A stretch of DNA of 64,000 nt from Ailanthus altissimus (taxonomy: Eukaryota > Streptophyta > Magnoliopsida > Sapindales > Simaroubaceae): positions 14,228,501 through 14,292,500 of the forward strand of contig OX327705.1 of the NCBI GenBank assembly GCA_946807835.1, written 5' to 3'. The notes below the pieces were generated by a model. It was not told the DNA's origin and searched no databases. It saw only the letters and a list, made by a program, of their open reading frames with translations. The translations under genes were made by a program, and so were the position numbers. Every line of letters starts with the position of its first letter. The first letter of the stretch is position 1. This document shows positions 12,464 to 24,504 of the stretch, piece after piece.

Positions 12464-15291
12464 TGTAGTAACCAGTATCCATAACCGGTAAGAATATGTA
12501 TATTTATATATATAAATATACGTATTTTATTTGTATGTTATATTGTTATTAGTAGTGTTTTTATAGGTTAAGGATATACTATTAGTATTGGGTTTATTTG
12601 CAAGACTTTGGAATTATTTTAGGGACCAAATTGTTATACTTTGAAAGTTTTGGGGGCAAATTCGTAAATACCAAAAATTAGCCTCTTAGTATAAAAATAC
12701 ACTTTTAAACCCTAATTTACCATTTTTAGGTCGAGCTACCCATTTTAAGAGAGAGAAGAGAGAAATAGAGGAGAGAGAAAGAGGAGAAGAAGAAGAAAAA
12801 GAAGAAGAAATTGGAAATTTGAATTTCAAGAGGTATATCATACGTATTTCTCAATTTATTGGTATTAATTAAGTTAATTTCTTTAAGTTTTGATTTCTGG
12901 AAATATGTATAATTAAGGATTTGATGTGTATTTCGTTTGATGTTGTGAGAATTGATGATGATCTATAAGATAGCTTGATAAATTATGATGAATTGTGGAA
13001 TTTCTGCTTGATAGTCTCTTGATCTAGGAATTTTATAAATTGTTGTGATTCGATTCTGGTTTTGAATTTTGAGTATATGAAATTAGACATGTTTAGGATC
13101 ATCTGAGACTTTGAATCGACTGAAAATCTCGGAAATTGAATTTGTAGTGAATTTACCAAAATGACCCTGGAATTCTGGAAATTTCATGTGTAAACAGTAT
13201 GATACAGTGGAAAATAATTTTTGACCTGCTGAATGATCTTTAAAAATTACGAATTTGTGGAATATGATAATTTTATATGTCTAATATGATATACTCGGAA
13301 TTGAGAATTTGGATCAATGTGGTTGAAGTGTTATGAATTTCTAAAGTGTATCAGCTCATTGTAGTATTTGATTAATAGATTTTTAAAGTTATGAAATAAA
13401 ATAGTTTTAAAATACTTTTGGCAGTTATTTGGAAGCCAAATATTTATCATGGACTAAAATATGTGTCAAGAGTAATTATGTGGTAGTTTTATAATTTTTT
13501 AGTTAGTATATGATTTTATAAAATTGGGAGATTGAATACTGTTCAGTAAGTATCTTGATCCTGTCAGGTTTGTAGTTTGGATTCGATAGTGTGTATGGAA
13601 TGGATTGTGTAGGAATTTTGATATAATATTCATATATAAGAAGTATATATGAGTCAAGAATGATATATTCTGATTTCGGAGTAATTGGACATCATTTGAT
13701 GTATTAGAAATTTTTGTTAAGTGTAAGTGGTCAGAATGACAGGTTTTGAGAAACCAAATATTTAGACTAATTTGATGTGATAAATGCATTGTGTATAATT
13801 TTGTAAGCTATTTAAAGTATTTTGTGTGAATTGTGAGGCTTATGAAAGGATTAATCTCCATTGATAGGTTAAGGAGATTTAAGCCTTGTAACTGAAAGTG
13901 TTAAGAGGTAAGTATACTAGACTTACTACTGGAATCACAATAAACATAATAATTGTTTTGTATGATTTTGTAAATGGGGTTAAGAATATGTTTATGATAT
14001 GTCAAAGTATATTTTGATATGAATATATGTTTATGAATGTGAGCATTGACATTGAGCATGGACATACATGTATTTTTGAAAGTGAGCTTTCCAAAATAAG
14101 ATGCGTTTAACAAAGAAAGCTTTTGAAGTGTAATATGTCCATGAGAAATATTTTGTGATTTGAGGGTACTTGAACTCACTGTTAACTTAGTAGGCATTTT
14201 ATGTGATTTGTGGAGCCTTTATGTGTGGCCTTTCCTTCGGGATTGGTATATGTTATGTGTTCCGTATGTAGGGAGGATCCTATTGGTACCTAAAGGAAGT
14301 GTGAGTCATCACATTCGTGTGGTGGCGTATTGGTACATGTGAGAGGACTCACCGATGATCAGGGTGAGGGTTTGGCTTTTACCTTCGGGCATAAGCGTTA
14401 TATATGTGTGATTTAAAGACCTCACTTGTACTATTCCTCTCATACGGTATGTCACCTACGAGTGACATTTGGCTCATTATGTGATATGTGATATGTAAGT
14501 CCTACTAAGTAGTAGTCGAGTAATGGTATTCCTATTATGTGTTTTGAAAGAATGTGTAAGCGCTTACATGATATGTGATTTGATAAGATTATGATTTTGA
14601 TTGATCACAGCATATCATACACATGCATTGTGTACATATATGTATTTGTATTTGATATATGAAAAACTAGTATGCTTACTGAGTTTTATACTCACTATAG
14701 TTTATGGTGATTTCAGGTAAATAAGGTACATGTGTGCATAGCGGATTTGGCAAGGCTTCTGCTGTTCCTTGGGTTCCCTAAGTTGCTAGGTTGTTGTGTG
14801 TTTCATTTGGGGACACGTGGGATAGGATATTTGGTTTGTCCCTATTGAATAAATACTTATGTATTATTTCATTGTGTGTGGATTGGATTTGGTTTAAGTT
14901 TTATAAAGTGTGGTTATTGGATGATTTTAAGTAAGAATTTGCAATGGATATATTCTGGGCTCCCGGTAACAAAGTTGCTACTGGTGACGTAGTAGAGTGT
15001 TAATCTCTGAGAAAACTCTGCGTATCTCCGGTTTAATAATTGTCCCAGTCATAATTCAATTGCTATAATTCTGAAAGAAATTGAAATGAATGTTTAAATA
15101 TTGTCAAGAGAAGTTTATATTTATATGTTAGGTTATGGTTGATTTTAGTGTTGAACTTACTAGCAACTTGCTAAGGATTTCTGTGTTGAATGAAAGTTGA
15201 AAATTTTGTGTAATATTATTTATGAGTGCACATGCAGTGAATGAATGTAAGTGATGTCGTGTGTCGGATCTTTTGGGTCTGGGGCGTGACA
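12464..15291 (+). mobile_element. solo LTR of a Ty3/gypsy (Tekay-like) element, 2,828 bp, inside copia gag
   Basis: The insert starts TGTAGTAACC and ends GGGGCGTGACA. It is flanked by CTTGG (12459-12463) and CTTGT (15292-15296), a 5-bp target duplication with one mismatch. Removing it restores the gag frame across the junction. A TATAAAAATACAC box near 12691, followed by AACCCTAA and a purine-rich leader, and a TTACTGAG...CAGGTAAAT block at about 14676-14724, are typical of Tekay/Del-type LTRs and favour the plus orientation. No gag-pol or second LTR is present, so it is a solo LTR left by LTR-LTR recombination. Confidence 0.82.
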
Positions 15292-15777
15292 CTTGTGGAG
15301 TGAACTGAGCAGAATAATTGCTCTATCTTCATCTTCTATCTGGATGTTGATAGACTCAAGATCAAGGATGATCTTATTGAAGGCGTCTATATGATCTTTC
15401 ATCGGCGTCCCCTCTGACATGGACAGCTGATACAGCTTCTTCTTTATATGTAGTCTGTTGGCCAACGATTTCCTCATATAAAGAGAGTCAAGCTTCTTCC
15501 AAAGATCTATTGCCGTCGTCTCACCTGCTACTTCCCTTAGTACTTCATCGCTCAATGATAGAACGATTGTGCTATGAGCTCTTTCTTGAATGTCCCTTCT
15601 TTCTGCTTCTACTCTAGATGACTCTGGCGTCTTCTCTTCATTACTAGATGGAACTGCAGTCTCCTCTAATGCCGAACCAAGTCTTTGGCTCACCAATAAC
15701 GCCTTAACCTTCATCTTCCACAGATTGAAGTCATTCGTACCGTTGAATTTCTCTACCTCATACTTGGGTGTGGCCAT
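15292..15777 (-). pseudogene. copia gag N-terminus
   Basis: It starts at ATG 15777 with MATPKYEVEKFNGTNDFNLW. It continues through the UBN2-type gag core (IDLWKKLDSLYMRKSLANRL, then MSEGTPMKDHIDAFNKI) to LLSSLHK, where the solo LTR enters. The ATG lies 32 bp from the right LTR, just after the PBS, as expected for copia. Codons read beyond 15292 into the LTR are not gag. Confidence 0.88.
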
Positions 15778-15794
15778 GTTTGCTTAGAACCAAA

Positions 15795-15806
15795 GCTCTG
15801 ATACCA
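15795..15806 (-). promoter_or_regulatory. primer-binding site (initiator tRNA-Met)
   Basis: On the minus strand this reads TGGTATCAGAGC, the complement of the 3' end of plant initiator tRNA-Met. It is separated from the 5' LTR by 3 bp. It fixes element polarity. Confidence 0.95.
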
Positions 15807-15809
15807 GTT

Positions 15810-16606
15810 TGTTGAAGCGGAAGCACACAAACGAGCTAAACAATTCACCCAAGTAATATAATAATGCAGAACAAGTTATTAAGAAATAAAAGAGGGAAAG
15901 GGTAGAAGAAGAACACACAAAAAATTACATGGTTCGACAACTTGCCTACGTCCACGGCGGATCAAGATCACACTCTTCTCTTATTCTGAATCACAAGGCA
16001 ACTACAAAGTATGCCTATTACAAGAAAGATCACAAAGAATACTCTCTCTTGCTCTCTAGGGATTTTCTCTCACAAAGAACCACTAAGAATAACCACTAAG
16101 AATAATCACTAAGATTATTGTTGATCACCAAGATCTCTCTAAGATCACAAAGATCTCACTAACTTGATCATAAAGGTTGTCAAGTTCACTAAGTTGTGTT
16201 TACAAGCCAATTGATAGCCTTTATATAGGCCTTGGGACGTCCTAGGTATTCCCTATACGTGTGAGAGTCGTATTAGGGAGTCCTAAAGTAAGTGGGAGGC
16301 GAAATTAGGAAGTTTCCTAATTTCGGGACACTATTCCCGCGTTCAGCGTCGCAGCGCTGGTTCGCGTCGCCGCGGCACTGACCCGATATTTGCTGAGTGC
16401 TACGGCGCTGGATCCCAGTGCCACGGCGCTCAGGTACTGGAAGTGGCGCCGCGGCGCTCATCCTGGTCGCTGCGGCGCTGGTGCCTGATGCGCGCCCTTC
16501 TTCGATTTTCGCCTCTTTTCGCGTCCGTCTTCGATCCGTGCGCACCCTACGCACTTAACTTGATCCTCAAATCATATTTCAATAATTTTTAATCAATATT
16601 CTTACA
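15810..16606 (-). repeat. 5' LTR of the copia element (797 bp)
   Basis: Same boundaries and length as the other LTR. TATA box near 16220-16228 (minus strand). The GC-rich palindromic module at 16340-16490 lies upstream of it. Many CpG sites of one LTR appear as TpG or CpA in the other, consistent with decay of methylated cytosines. Confidence 0.95.
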
Positions 16607-18114
16607 TATACTATACGGTGTTAATGCACAAAATAGGCCCAATTGTAAGTTCACACACGTCAAAAGTAAATACAGAAGTATTGTTTGATACGTGGACCTA
16701 AACCACTTATGGAACTCCATTTGTGAATTGTGGTTTGGAAGGTATAACTTTGCTTTTATAAGACATTATGCATAGAGAGTAACAGGTTGATACTCAATTG
16801 GGCTAACTTAGCTCAAAAAGAGAAGACTAATGTAAGTGGACTAATGAAGAAATACAAAGCCGAAACAACCTCTTAGCCCTTAAAAATCCATCTTCAAACA
16901 AAACTTTAAGCAACTTGTCCTCTAAGTAGTTTGTAATACCTTTTTAATTAATTAATTATCTTATATTCACGTATTTATCAATAGAAAATTCTATTTTATC
17001 TAATAAGTGAAAATAAATACACCTAAAAATAGAAATTTGATAAGATTAAGGACAAAGAATAGTATTTAACCCAAAAGTAAGATTCAAGTACTGGCAAAGA
17101 AAACTATCCAAAAGTACTGGCATACCATCCTAAACCCTATTTCCACATTATGGTCTTAGATTTTCGCCTACAAGACATAATAAGAAATTTACTCATATTT
17201 GTTTATGTTAAGCACACTTATGTTTCAGCTCAAATATCTATTGATATTGAAGGAGAGGTCAATTATCACAAATAGGATAAATTTACTCCTATATACATGT
17301 AGGAGGAATCGAGTCCTAAATGGAGGGAAGGTGCATTTTACCTGTAAAAAAAGATAAAAAAACAAATGCTTCGATACTATATTAGAAAAAATAAAGGCAA
17401 TGAAAAACTAAAGAGAAATGAAAAAATATTTTAAAGATTACATTTTACTGCATTACGTTATGTTACAAATGTTATAGAATAAACTTTTTATACAAGTTTT
17501 AAATTAATATAAATAAAAAAACATAAATATATATAAAAAATAAAATATAATTTATTAATTATAAAATATATATAGTTTTAATTTTTAATTGTCTTGATTT
17601 TATTATATTTTTAATATCTTTCTCAAATTTAAACTTAAGACGGTAGAAATTTGAGTTTGAAAAAGAACATTTTTAATTGTATACGCCTTCTTTCATGCAG
17701 GAACTTAATTTGAATTTAACTTCACAGGCAGCATTTGAGTTGCCTTGTTATCTTATAACTTGTGAATCGTTGATAGCATGAAGTTATGTTTTGACAGCTC
17801 CTGTGAATCGTTGATGGCATGAAGTTATTTCCTGCACTTTCTTCAATTACGTTAAAGCTTCCCGTAAATTCATTTATACCTAATCGACACTTACGCATCC
17901 CTTATTATTATTATTATTATAATTTTCCATGAGAAAAATTCATCAACCTAGTTAATCTAAATCTTAATGGTAATTATTGTTTTACCACTTTATTCATTTT
18001 TGTCTTTATAGGTTTATTGATAATGCCACCTGCTTGTTTGCAGTATCAAATTGATATATATTTGCTTGAAATGTTGTATGACCTGTACCATATATTTGCT
18101 TTATTCATTTCCAG
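16607..18114. other. gene-free DNA left of the captured exons
   Basis: No open frame is recognised. At 17760-17830 a 24-bp phrase (GTGAATCGTTGATxGCATGAAG) occurs twice, about 43 bp apart. The region may belong to the same element that carries the exon fragments just downstream. Confidence 0.4.
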
Positions 18115-18408
18115 GTCATGACTCCCTTTCTTACAGCTAAACATGCTAGGCACTATTTTGCAGTAGATGCAATGGGGTTATTTATGTCCACATTGCAAGT
18201 GAGCTCTCCTGCCATAGTCTGTTATGTAAATAGTGTTGTTGTTCTTATACTACTATTCTTAGTTTTATAGCTAATTCTGCTACGACCCCAGGTTGTGCTT
18301 CTTCCTGTGCTGGCTGGTGCATTTCTAAATCAATATTTCGAAAGCCTGGTTAAGTTTGTTGCTCCATTAATGCCACCCATCGCTGTGGGAACTGTTGCAA
18401 TTCTATAA
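18115..18408 (+). pseudogene. two-exon fragment of a BASS2-like sodium/pyruvate cotransporter
   Basis: Exon 18115-18198 encodes VMTPFLTAKHARHYFAVDAM...STLQ. After an intron with GT-AG ends, exon 18292-18408 encodes VVLLPVLAGAFLNQYF...PLMPPIAVGTVAIL and then TAA. These match a central membrane segment of chloroplast-envelope BASS-family transporters, BASS2 type. Only about 66 of the several hundred residues are present and splice sites are retained, so this is a genomic copy, not a processed cDNA. The stop falls where the family normally continues. Non-functional. Confidence 0.8.
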
Positions 18409-19074
18409 ATGTTAGTTTATATTGAGAAGTTTAATATGGTTATTTATGCAGATACTATGGTTAAGAGAGGAGAGGTGCTTGCATGTAACATGGAAAAAAA
18501 GAGGGGAAAAAATGGACTTAGTTTACATGTAACATAAAAAAAAAATGAAAGATCCTTCGCAATATTACTTTGTGCTTTCTCATAATTTTGGTAGACAACA
18601 TATAACTAGTTGGACACTTGCATAATTTGACATAGTTATTTTTTAAGATTGAGAATTTGATAGTTCTACCTAGAAGTAAAAAAGACTTGAAAAATAGTAA
18701 TTCAAGTTTTTTGTTCACCTAAGTGAAGCCTTTTGCCTTCTCTGCATTGATTCATGTGATATTCTACACATGTACCATCATTGGAACACAATAATTAAGT
18801 TAAAGGAGAGAGTCTTGATTTGATCAAATACATTGACAGTTAATTTAAACGGCCTTCACTTTAACATGGGGAAACTGTATCAGGTGCTGCCGATCCCTAT
18901 TTTGTTCTTATATTCACCAAGCACTGAAAGCTAATTGCAGTAGTCAAAGTTCCTAATGCAAACTATGATAGACTCTGCCTCAATTTCAGCTTTTGATTAC
19001 TTCTTGCATTACTTAAATTTATTGCACATCTTGAAAACTAGAATTGATTATAATTCATGATCTGTCATTTGTAG
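18409..19074. other. spacer between captured fragments
   Basis: AT-rich DNA, probably intron sequence of one or both source genes. No further exon could be identified with confidence. Confidence 0.4.
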
Positions 19075-19230
19075 GTAGATATAGCTTATGCTCCATTCAT
19101 TGAAAGATTTCAGCCTTTATTGGATGAAAAGAAATATGACATCACTGTAGGCAGGCCTAAATTGGTAGCTTAGCTTGATGAAGTTCGTGTTGAATGGGCG
19201 TCTTTCGTTGCTAGCAAAATTTGAACTTAT
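19075..19230 (+). pseudogene. exon fragment of a lambda-class glutathione S-transferase
   Basis: After a good 3' splice site (TTTGTAG) the frame reads VDIAYAPFIERFQPLLDE, then KYDITVGRPKL. This is characteristic of the C-terminal helical domain of plant GST lambda (In2-1-like) proteins. An in-frame TAG at 19171-19173 replaces the conserved position after KLVA, followed by degraded codons. Only this exon is visible. It lies under 1 kb from the BASS2 fragment and in the same orientation, although the two genes are unrelated. Confidence 0.78.
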
Positions 19231-19479
19231 AGTAGGTTTATCGTTTCGCTATTAACATTTTTTATCTAATTCTAAATTTATTTGTCAATTTTGTACTTCA
19301 AACATAATCAATGCATTGAAATTTCTACATATGCAGGTTAGTCCCTAAAAGCATACACTATTGATTTCATATTGTAAATGTTGTACTTATATTGTTATAG
19401 CTTACAAATTTAAGTTTTAATTTACATGGTTGTGTAAGTTAATGTTAAGAAAGCATGCAATTTGAATGTTTCTTTGGAT

Positions 19480-20029
19480 GTTGATTGTGTATTATTAATT
19501 GATTTAGTGTATTTAGTAGCTTGTGCAATATTTTTATATTGCAATATAAGATTATATATTGTAATATAATTTAATATATATTAATTTAATTATAAATATA
19601 AAAAATAAATTGAATTTTACAATTTGAAATATATAAATTTATTATAAAAATTTATTACACATTAATGATAGAAAATTATCATAGATTAAGATAGAAATCT
19701 ATTACAGATTAGTGATAAAACAAGTTGCATCAATATGATGTCATTATTATGATCTCATCATGACATCATTGATGATGATGTCAGTTGCTACATCAATTGC
19801 CATATCGACAACCACATCAGTATATACATTATTTTTCACGTCACTTACTAAAATTATTAATAATTAATTTGTGATATAATTTATTTATTACAAACTTTAA
19901 TTATTATTAATTTGTGATAGAAATTATCTATTGCAAATTAGTGAAATGACTTTAAATAATAAAATATATCACAAAATGTTATTTGTGATAAATATAATTT
20001 ATCATCAAAGTCTTTTTTTTTAAGTAGTG
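19480..20029 (-). mobile_element. terminal region of a CACTA-like DNA transposon
   Basis: Read on the minus strand from 20029 it starts CACTACTTAAAAAA, followed by several subterminal repeats such as ATTTGTGATA / TATCACAAAT and TAGTGATAxAA-type units between 19600 and 20010. CACTA at the edge with dense subterminal repeats is the usual pattern. The other end was not found. The gene fragments at 18.1-19.2 kb would lie inside such an element. Confidence 0.45.
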
Positions 20030-22019
20030 ATGGAAATTTAATTTCTTAATCTCATTATTATTAAGACAAAGTTGAACAATCATTCAAGATCCATTACTAT
20101 CCAAGTAGGGTAAGAAGGTGTTACGATAAGTGGTAATTTTAAAAATTCACACAGGGGAAGTAATAATATCTTTTCCTAAAACTTAGATAATGAGGTGCCC
20201 AATATCTAAGTTCATCACTGTGGTGCCCGTTAGACAAAATGTCTAAAATCACAAAAAGTCCAACTTATTCAAAAAAAGAAAAAACACAAAATCCAAGGAC
20301 CGATGAGTATTCATATGAATTATCATGTAAATTTCAATTGCACTTGTGTTAATTTGATAAATATGAGTAAAAAAAAATTGGCCGTTTTCCTCGTTTTTAG
20401 TTTCTTGAGCACAAATAATGTATTTTTCTTAAGAGTTCTTTGAGTGAAAAACTCTAGTAAAACCTAGTTAGAATTGAAACTTGATCAAAAAATGCATGAA
20501 AAATGGCGAATCAATAATTAAAAGATTAAAACTTTTCTGCCTAACCCTAAAAAAAGATTTTTAGCTGATCTCATATTTCATGGGTGATTTTTTTTAAAAA
20601 AGAAGTTTTGATAAAATATTATTTTATCAAAATAATTCCTCAATATTTTTATAAATGAATGTTATAACATCCACTATTGATGGACATAATCGTGAAAATT
20701 TTCATCATGATTGTAGATTCATAAATTCTCAGATTAATGAGATAAAAGAAATATATTAACACCAAAAGTTAAATGTATAAGATTGAATAAGATAAGGGCC
20801 AATGTGAATTAAATATACATTTCAAAATCTCATAAGTGTATGCTAATATATAGCATGAAAAGGGAATTAGTTGTGTATATACATTATGCCATAACAATTA
20901 GTTAGAAACTTATCAAGTTCTTACAAAAACAATGAATCATGCAGAATCTATAGATTTTGCAAATCAACCAAGATGTTATTGAAAATATTTATATCAATAA
21001 AGATGAACTAATATTATGATTGGACTTCAATGTTAATTGAGAATTTTTGTTAATGTTAATTCACCATAATTATTAGGTACATTGTACCTATAACAGGTAG
21101 TTTTTTTAACTACAAAGTTTTGCACATTTTCATATTGATGAGACAATGTTTTATTTAGTGGAAAGAAAAATGCTTTTTAAAGCATTACATGAATTTTCTT
21201 TTGTATGTAACCAATATGTTTCATTTAGATTCTTACACTACTCAATGTGAAAATGAAATACGAAGGATAACTAGTCATTTTATTTAGTGTTAATCAATTA
21301 CAACCAAGTTATCTATATATATATATATCAACTTTTAAAAGGATTGATTAAAAAGACAGTGAATGAAATATCTAATATACGTAAAAAGTGTGATAAACCA
21401 CTTAGTTGAAAGGAAACTATTTTTAGAAGTACAAAGCAAAGCATCAAAATCTTATTAAAATAATACTTGAGCAATTATGGAACTATATCTTTTTTTTTAT
21501 CAATTTGTTTCGGGAAGAGCTAATAGTCTCTAAGGAAATATCTCCTTGAAAGTTACACTTTCCGAAGAGAATTAGCCCAATATAAGGCACAAGGCTTGAA
21601 AGCGACACTTGAATCTAAAATGCAGAAATTTCTTTAAATGATCTGTTCACAAAGAGTATGGAATCACAAAGAAAAAGTTGTATACTATATTCTCATTTGC
21701 AATAGCTATGAATATAATTGAAATGAGCTTAACGCATAAACTATTAATAAATGTAGACAAAAATATGACTAACGTAAGTGAAAAGAAGTAATTTATGTAT
21801 AATTGACTTTATTAGCTAAATGAGTGTTTAGATGTATAGCCTATAAATCAAACCCATTGATGTAAATGAGTATCATAAAAAAAAACAAAGACAAAATGAG
21901 AAAAACGAGATCATTAAATGCAAAGCATGATTTTATAGCCTAAGGTTTTTAACAGATACTCGACAGAGAATATGAAGAATCATATTCTCTTATAATGGCA
22001 CAATCATATTTTGATATTT
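20030..22019. other. AT-rich DNA without recognisable genes
   Basis: No supported gene. A short (AT)n tract lies near 21317. The right part may hold unreadable upstream sequence of the copia fragment that follows. Confidence 0.45.
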
Positions 22020-22650
22020 GATACTTTTGTAGTTCAAAAAACGTTTGATTTACATCTTATGAATATAGTGGCGATGTATTTATTAAATCATTTGATATTG
22101 ACATTTATATTAAAATTCATAAAAGATTTAAATGTCTGAAATATATTATTGTAGCTTTCATTCAATCCAAACTACAAAAATCTTTATAAAGATTGAAATA
22201 ATTAAGGCAAATATTTTATAATTGCTTCAATGAATATTTAATTAAAAAAGAGATATATCAATGATCCTATATGCCCATATGTGTATTCATTAAAAAATTA
22301 GAAAATGAATTTGTCATCATGGCAATATATGTTGGTGGCATGAATTTCTTTGGAACTCAATGAATATTTAATTGAAGAGGAATTTTAAATTAAATATTTA
22401 AAAAAAAACAAAATATTATCATAACCTATAAATCGAGCATTGTTCTAATAGATTATTTATTTATCAAATTACTTATAATTTAAAAGAAAATCTTGAAATA
22501 TTTTAATATTAATAAAATTCATCTATTAAGTATGTTAATAATTATGTGGTCTCTTGATCTCAAGGATCAATTATGTATTAAGAAAGATTATGAAAAGATA
22601 CTTAATCTTAAAGTATAATATCTTAATGTAATAATGCTTTTTTATATATA
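22020..22650 (+). pseudogene. decayed copia reverse transcriptase / RNase H fragment
   Basis: Across shifting frames one reads the 'AYL..SLD.DIY.KI..GFK' block, then INDPICPCVFIKKLENEF with a mutated catalytic loop YVGG in place of YVDD (near 22327). A HPLSTPM.VRSLD-like block follows (KIHLLSMLIIMWSLD, near 22515-22560). The order and spacing match copia RT. Numerous frameshifts and stops make it an old relic. No LTR was recognised around it. Confidence 0.65.
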
Positions 22651-22719
22651 GTACACTGCATTCATCATCAAAGCATTAAATTTGTTATAATTACCCTAAA
22701 TCAAAACATAATTACCCTA

Positions 22720-23240
22720 CTCATTTTGCAAAGCGCGAACGGCTAGTCTAGGTTGATTTTTAGGCTACAATATGTGCAGAAAGATAAAAAAAGAAAAAGA
22801 AAAAGAAAACCCCCTAAATCAATTTGTTATAATTAACCTAAATTGAACCAACAATAAATGAGAATAGCTCAAATTTTAATCCTCAGCAAAGAACCCTAAA
22901 TCAAATTGCTACAGGAAAACCCTAAATTTTGAAGTACAAATTGTAAATTGAAAATAAAAAAATAAAAGATTAACTTCAAGTAGAGGCAACAACTAAAAAC
23001 CCTAAATCGAACGGCTACTCCAGGTTGTTGTTTAGGCTACAATATGTGCAGAAACATAAAAGAAAAACTCCTAAATCAATTTGTTATAATTAACCTAAAT
23101 TGAACCAACAATAAATGAGAAGAGCTCAAAAAGAACCCTAAATCAAATTGCTACAGAAAAACCCTAAATTCTGAAATACAAATTGTAAATTGAAAAAAAA
23201 AATCAAAGATTAACTTCAAGTAGAGGCAACAACCAACACA
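22720..23240 (+). repeat. tandem duplication, about 270-bp period
   Basis: A unit holding TTTAGGCTACAATATGTGCAG, AATCAATTTGTTATAATTAA and CTTCAAGTAGAGGCAACAAC occurs twice (first copy from about 22735, second from about 23010). Several AACCCTAAAT boxes are included. Non-coding; origin not recognised. Confidence 0.8.
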
Positions 23241-23439
23241 ACTTGTAGAAAATGACTTCACAACTGAAAGTGAAATAAAAAAAATCAATCAAAGTTTTTA
23301 TTTGATTAGATAAATGAAAAATAAATTATTTATATAAATGGATAGGTTATAAAAATCAAGACCTAATATGAAAAAAAATAAAATAAAACAAATGCAATGA
23401 GGAGGAGAGAAGAACATAATTCATCTTTTTTATTTTCAC

Positions 23440-23547
23440 TTTCCAAATTTAATTTACTTGTCAAAATGACATCACATTGTTGTGTCATTTGCGACGGCTA
23501 CTTTAGCTGTGCAAAAGCCATCGCAAATGATTATTTGTCCTACAGTG
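23440..23547 (-). mobile_element. second CACTA-type terminus with strong palindrome
   Basis: Read on the minus strand from 23547: CACTGTAGGACAAATAATC. Next comes a stem (TTTGCGACGGC at 23488-23498 against GCCATCGCAAA at 23517-23527). 'CACTxTAGxACAAA' with subterminal 'TTTGCGACGG' repeats is common in plant CACTA elements. The matching opposite end was not found. A 65-residue frame that overlaps it has no family match and is treated as chance. Confidence 0.45.
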
Positions 23548-24299
23548 AATTTATTAATACTATTATAAATATTAGTGTTACATTGATATCATAATATTAG
23601 AAGTATATTAATATTATAGCATCAAAATTTATGATACTACACGTCAAAATTGGTATCAAAACCTTCTATTATCATAGTATTAGAAATTTATTAATTTTTT
23701 TTTTTTATCTATTATATTTAAAATGTATAATGAAATTTAAAATTAAAATTTGAAGGTGAACTCATGTAAATTTATTCAACAACAGTAAAATATTCGTTCA
23801 ACTACAATTTGAATTACAAATTGATTGAAAGTATTTTTAATAAATGGAAAATAAATTGAAGGAAAACAATAATTGTAAGTCTATACAATATATACAACAA
23901 TAGAATTAGAAATTACATTAACACAACGAAACAAGAAGTTTCATCACATAATGCAACTAAAGCTACTACCAAGATTTCCAGTTCCTTGGAAATCATTCCA
24001 CGTATATAACACAATTCTTTTATAGTCTCCTGTTTAGTATCATTGTATGAAAGCATTTCACTCCCTTTATTATCAATGTAAATGTTAATGCCTCGAGGGA
24101 AGAATCTTGGAGTCTAACTAGTTATGAGGTATGTTCTGGCATAATATCTTGAACGGTTCTTTGTCTTGGTGAAAATTCTGCTGCTTAGCCTTTTATATAA
24201 CGTAGTGACAACTCCTAAACATGGAACCGAAAATGAAAGATGAAGATAAACGAAAATAACTCTTTTTTTTTTTCAGTCTTTCTAATACAGAGGATCCCT
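23548..24299. other. AT-rich DNA, no gene seen
   Basis: No coding pattern or repeat that I can support. It lies between the CACTA terminus and the pararetroviral block. Confidence 0.45.
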
Positions 24300-24360
24300 T
24301 AAGAAATGGCAACTGTAGAGCATACTTAACTAGGTAATTTTTTTTTAAAACTTAAAAAAT

Positions 24361-24388
24361 GGTCAACTCATTTTATGCCTTTGATACT
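24361..24388 (+). repeat. left arm of a long-range inverted repeat in the pararetroviral leader
   Basis: GGTCAACTCATTTTATGCCT with flanking bases occurs inverted at 29655-29681, with weaker similarity continuing outward on both sides for about 45 bp. Both arms lie in what would be the 5' leader of the circular genome's RNA. Confidence 0.6.
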
Positions 24389-24458
24389 TAAAAGAGACTT
24401 CAAAAAACTACCGGAGGAGGATTTAGAAGCTCATGGGTTAAGAGAAATTTGAGAGGAG

Positions 24459-24465
24459 TTTTATT
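24459..24465 (-). terminator. poly(A) signal of the pararetroviral RNA
   Basis: AATAAA on the minus strand about 45 bp downstream of the TATA box. In caulimovirids the poly(A) signal lies shortly after the promoter so the terminally redundant genomic RNA ends there on the second pass. Confidence 0.4.
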
Positions 24466-24504
24466 TTCTTTTCCCAACTTATTTCTTACAAGAGGAAAGA
24501 GTGG

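Larger units (their letters stand above)
8094..16606 (-). mobile_element. Ty1/copia LTR retrotransposon, near full length, Tork-like
   Basis: The element is 8,513 bp with a nested insertion. Two 797-bp LTRs begin TGTTGAAG and end TTCTTACA on the plus strand. Because the genes run on the minus strand, the right LTR is the 5' one. The initiator-tRNA-Met PBS lies next to the right LTR and the polypurine tract next to the left LTR. Order on the minus strand is gag, protease, integrase, RT, RNase H, which is the copia order. A hand count gives about 60 mismatches between the LTRs (about 92% identity), mostly transitions. The gag N-terminus resembles Tork/Tnt1-type elements. It is inactive: a solo LTR interrupts gag and the frame has several stops and a frameshift. 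Confidence 0.93.

Noticed and set aside
13499..14342. Open frames inside the 2.8-kb solo LTR
   Set aside because: Histidine/tyrosine/serine-rich translations of AT-rich LTR DNA, no family and no similarity to retroviral proteins.
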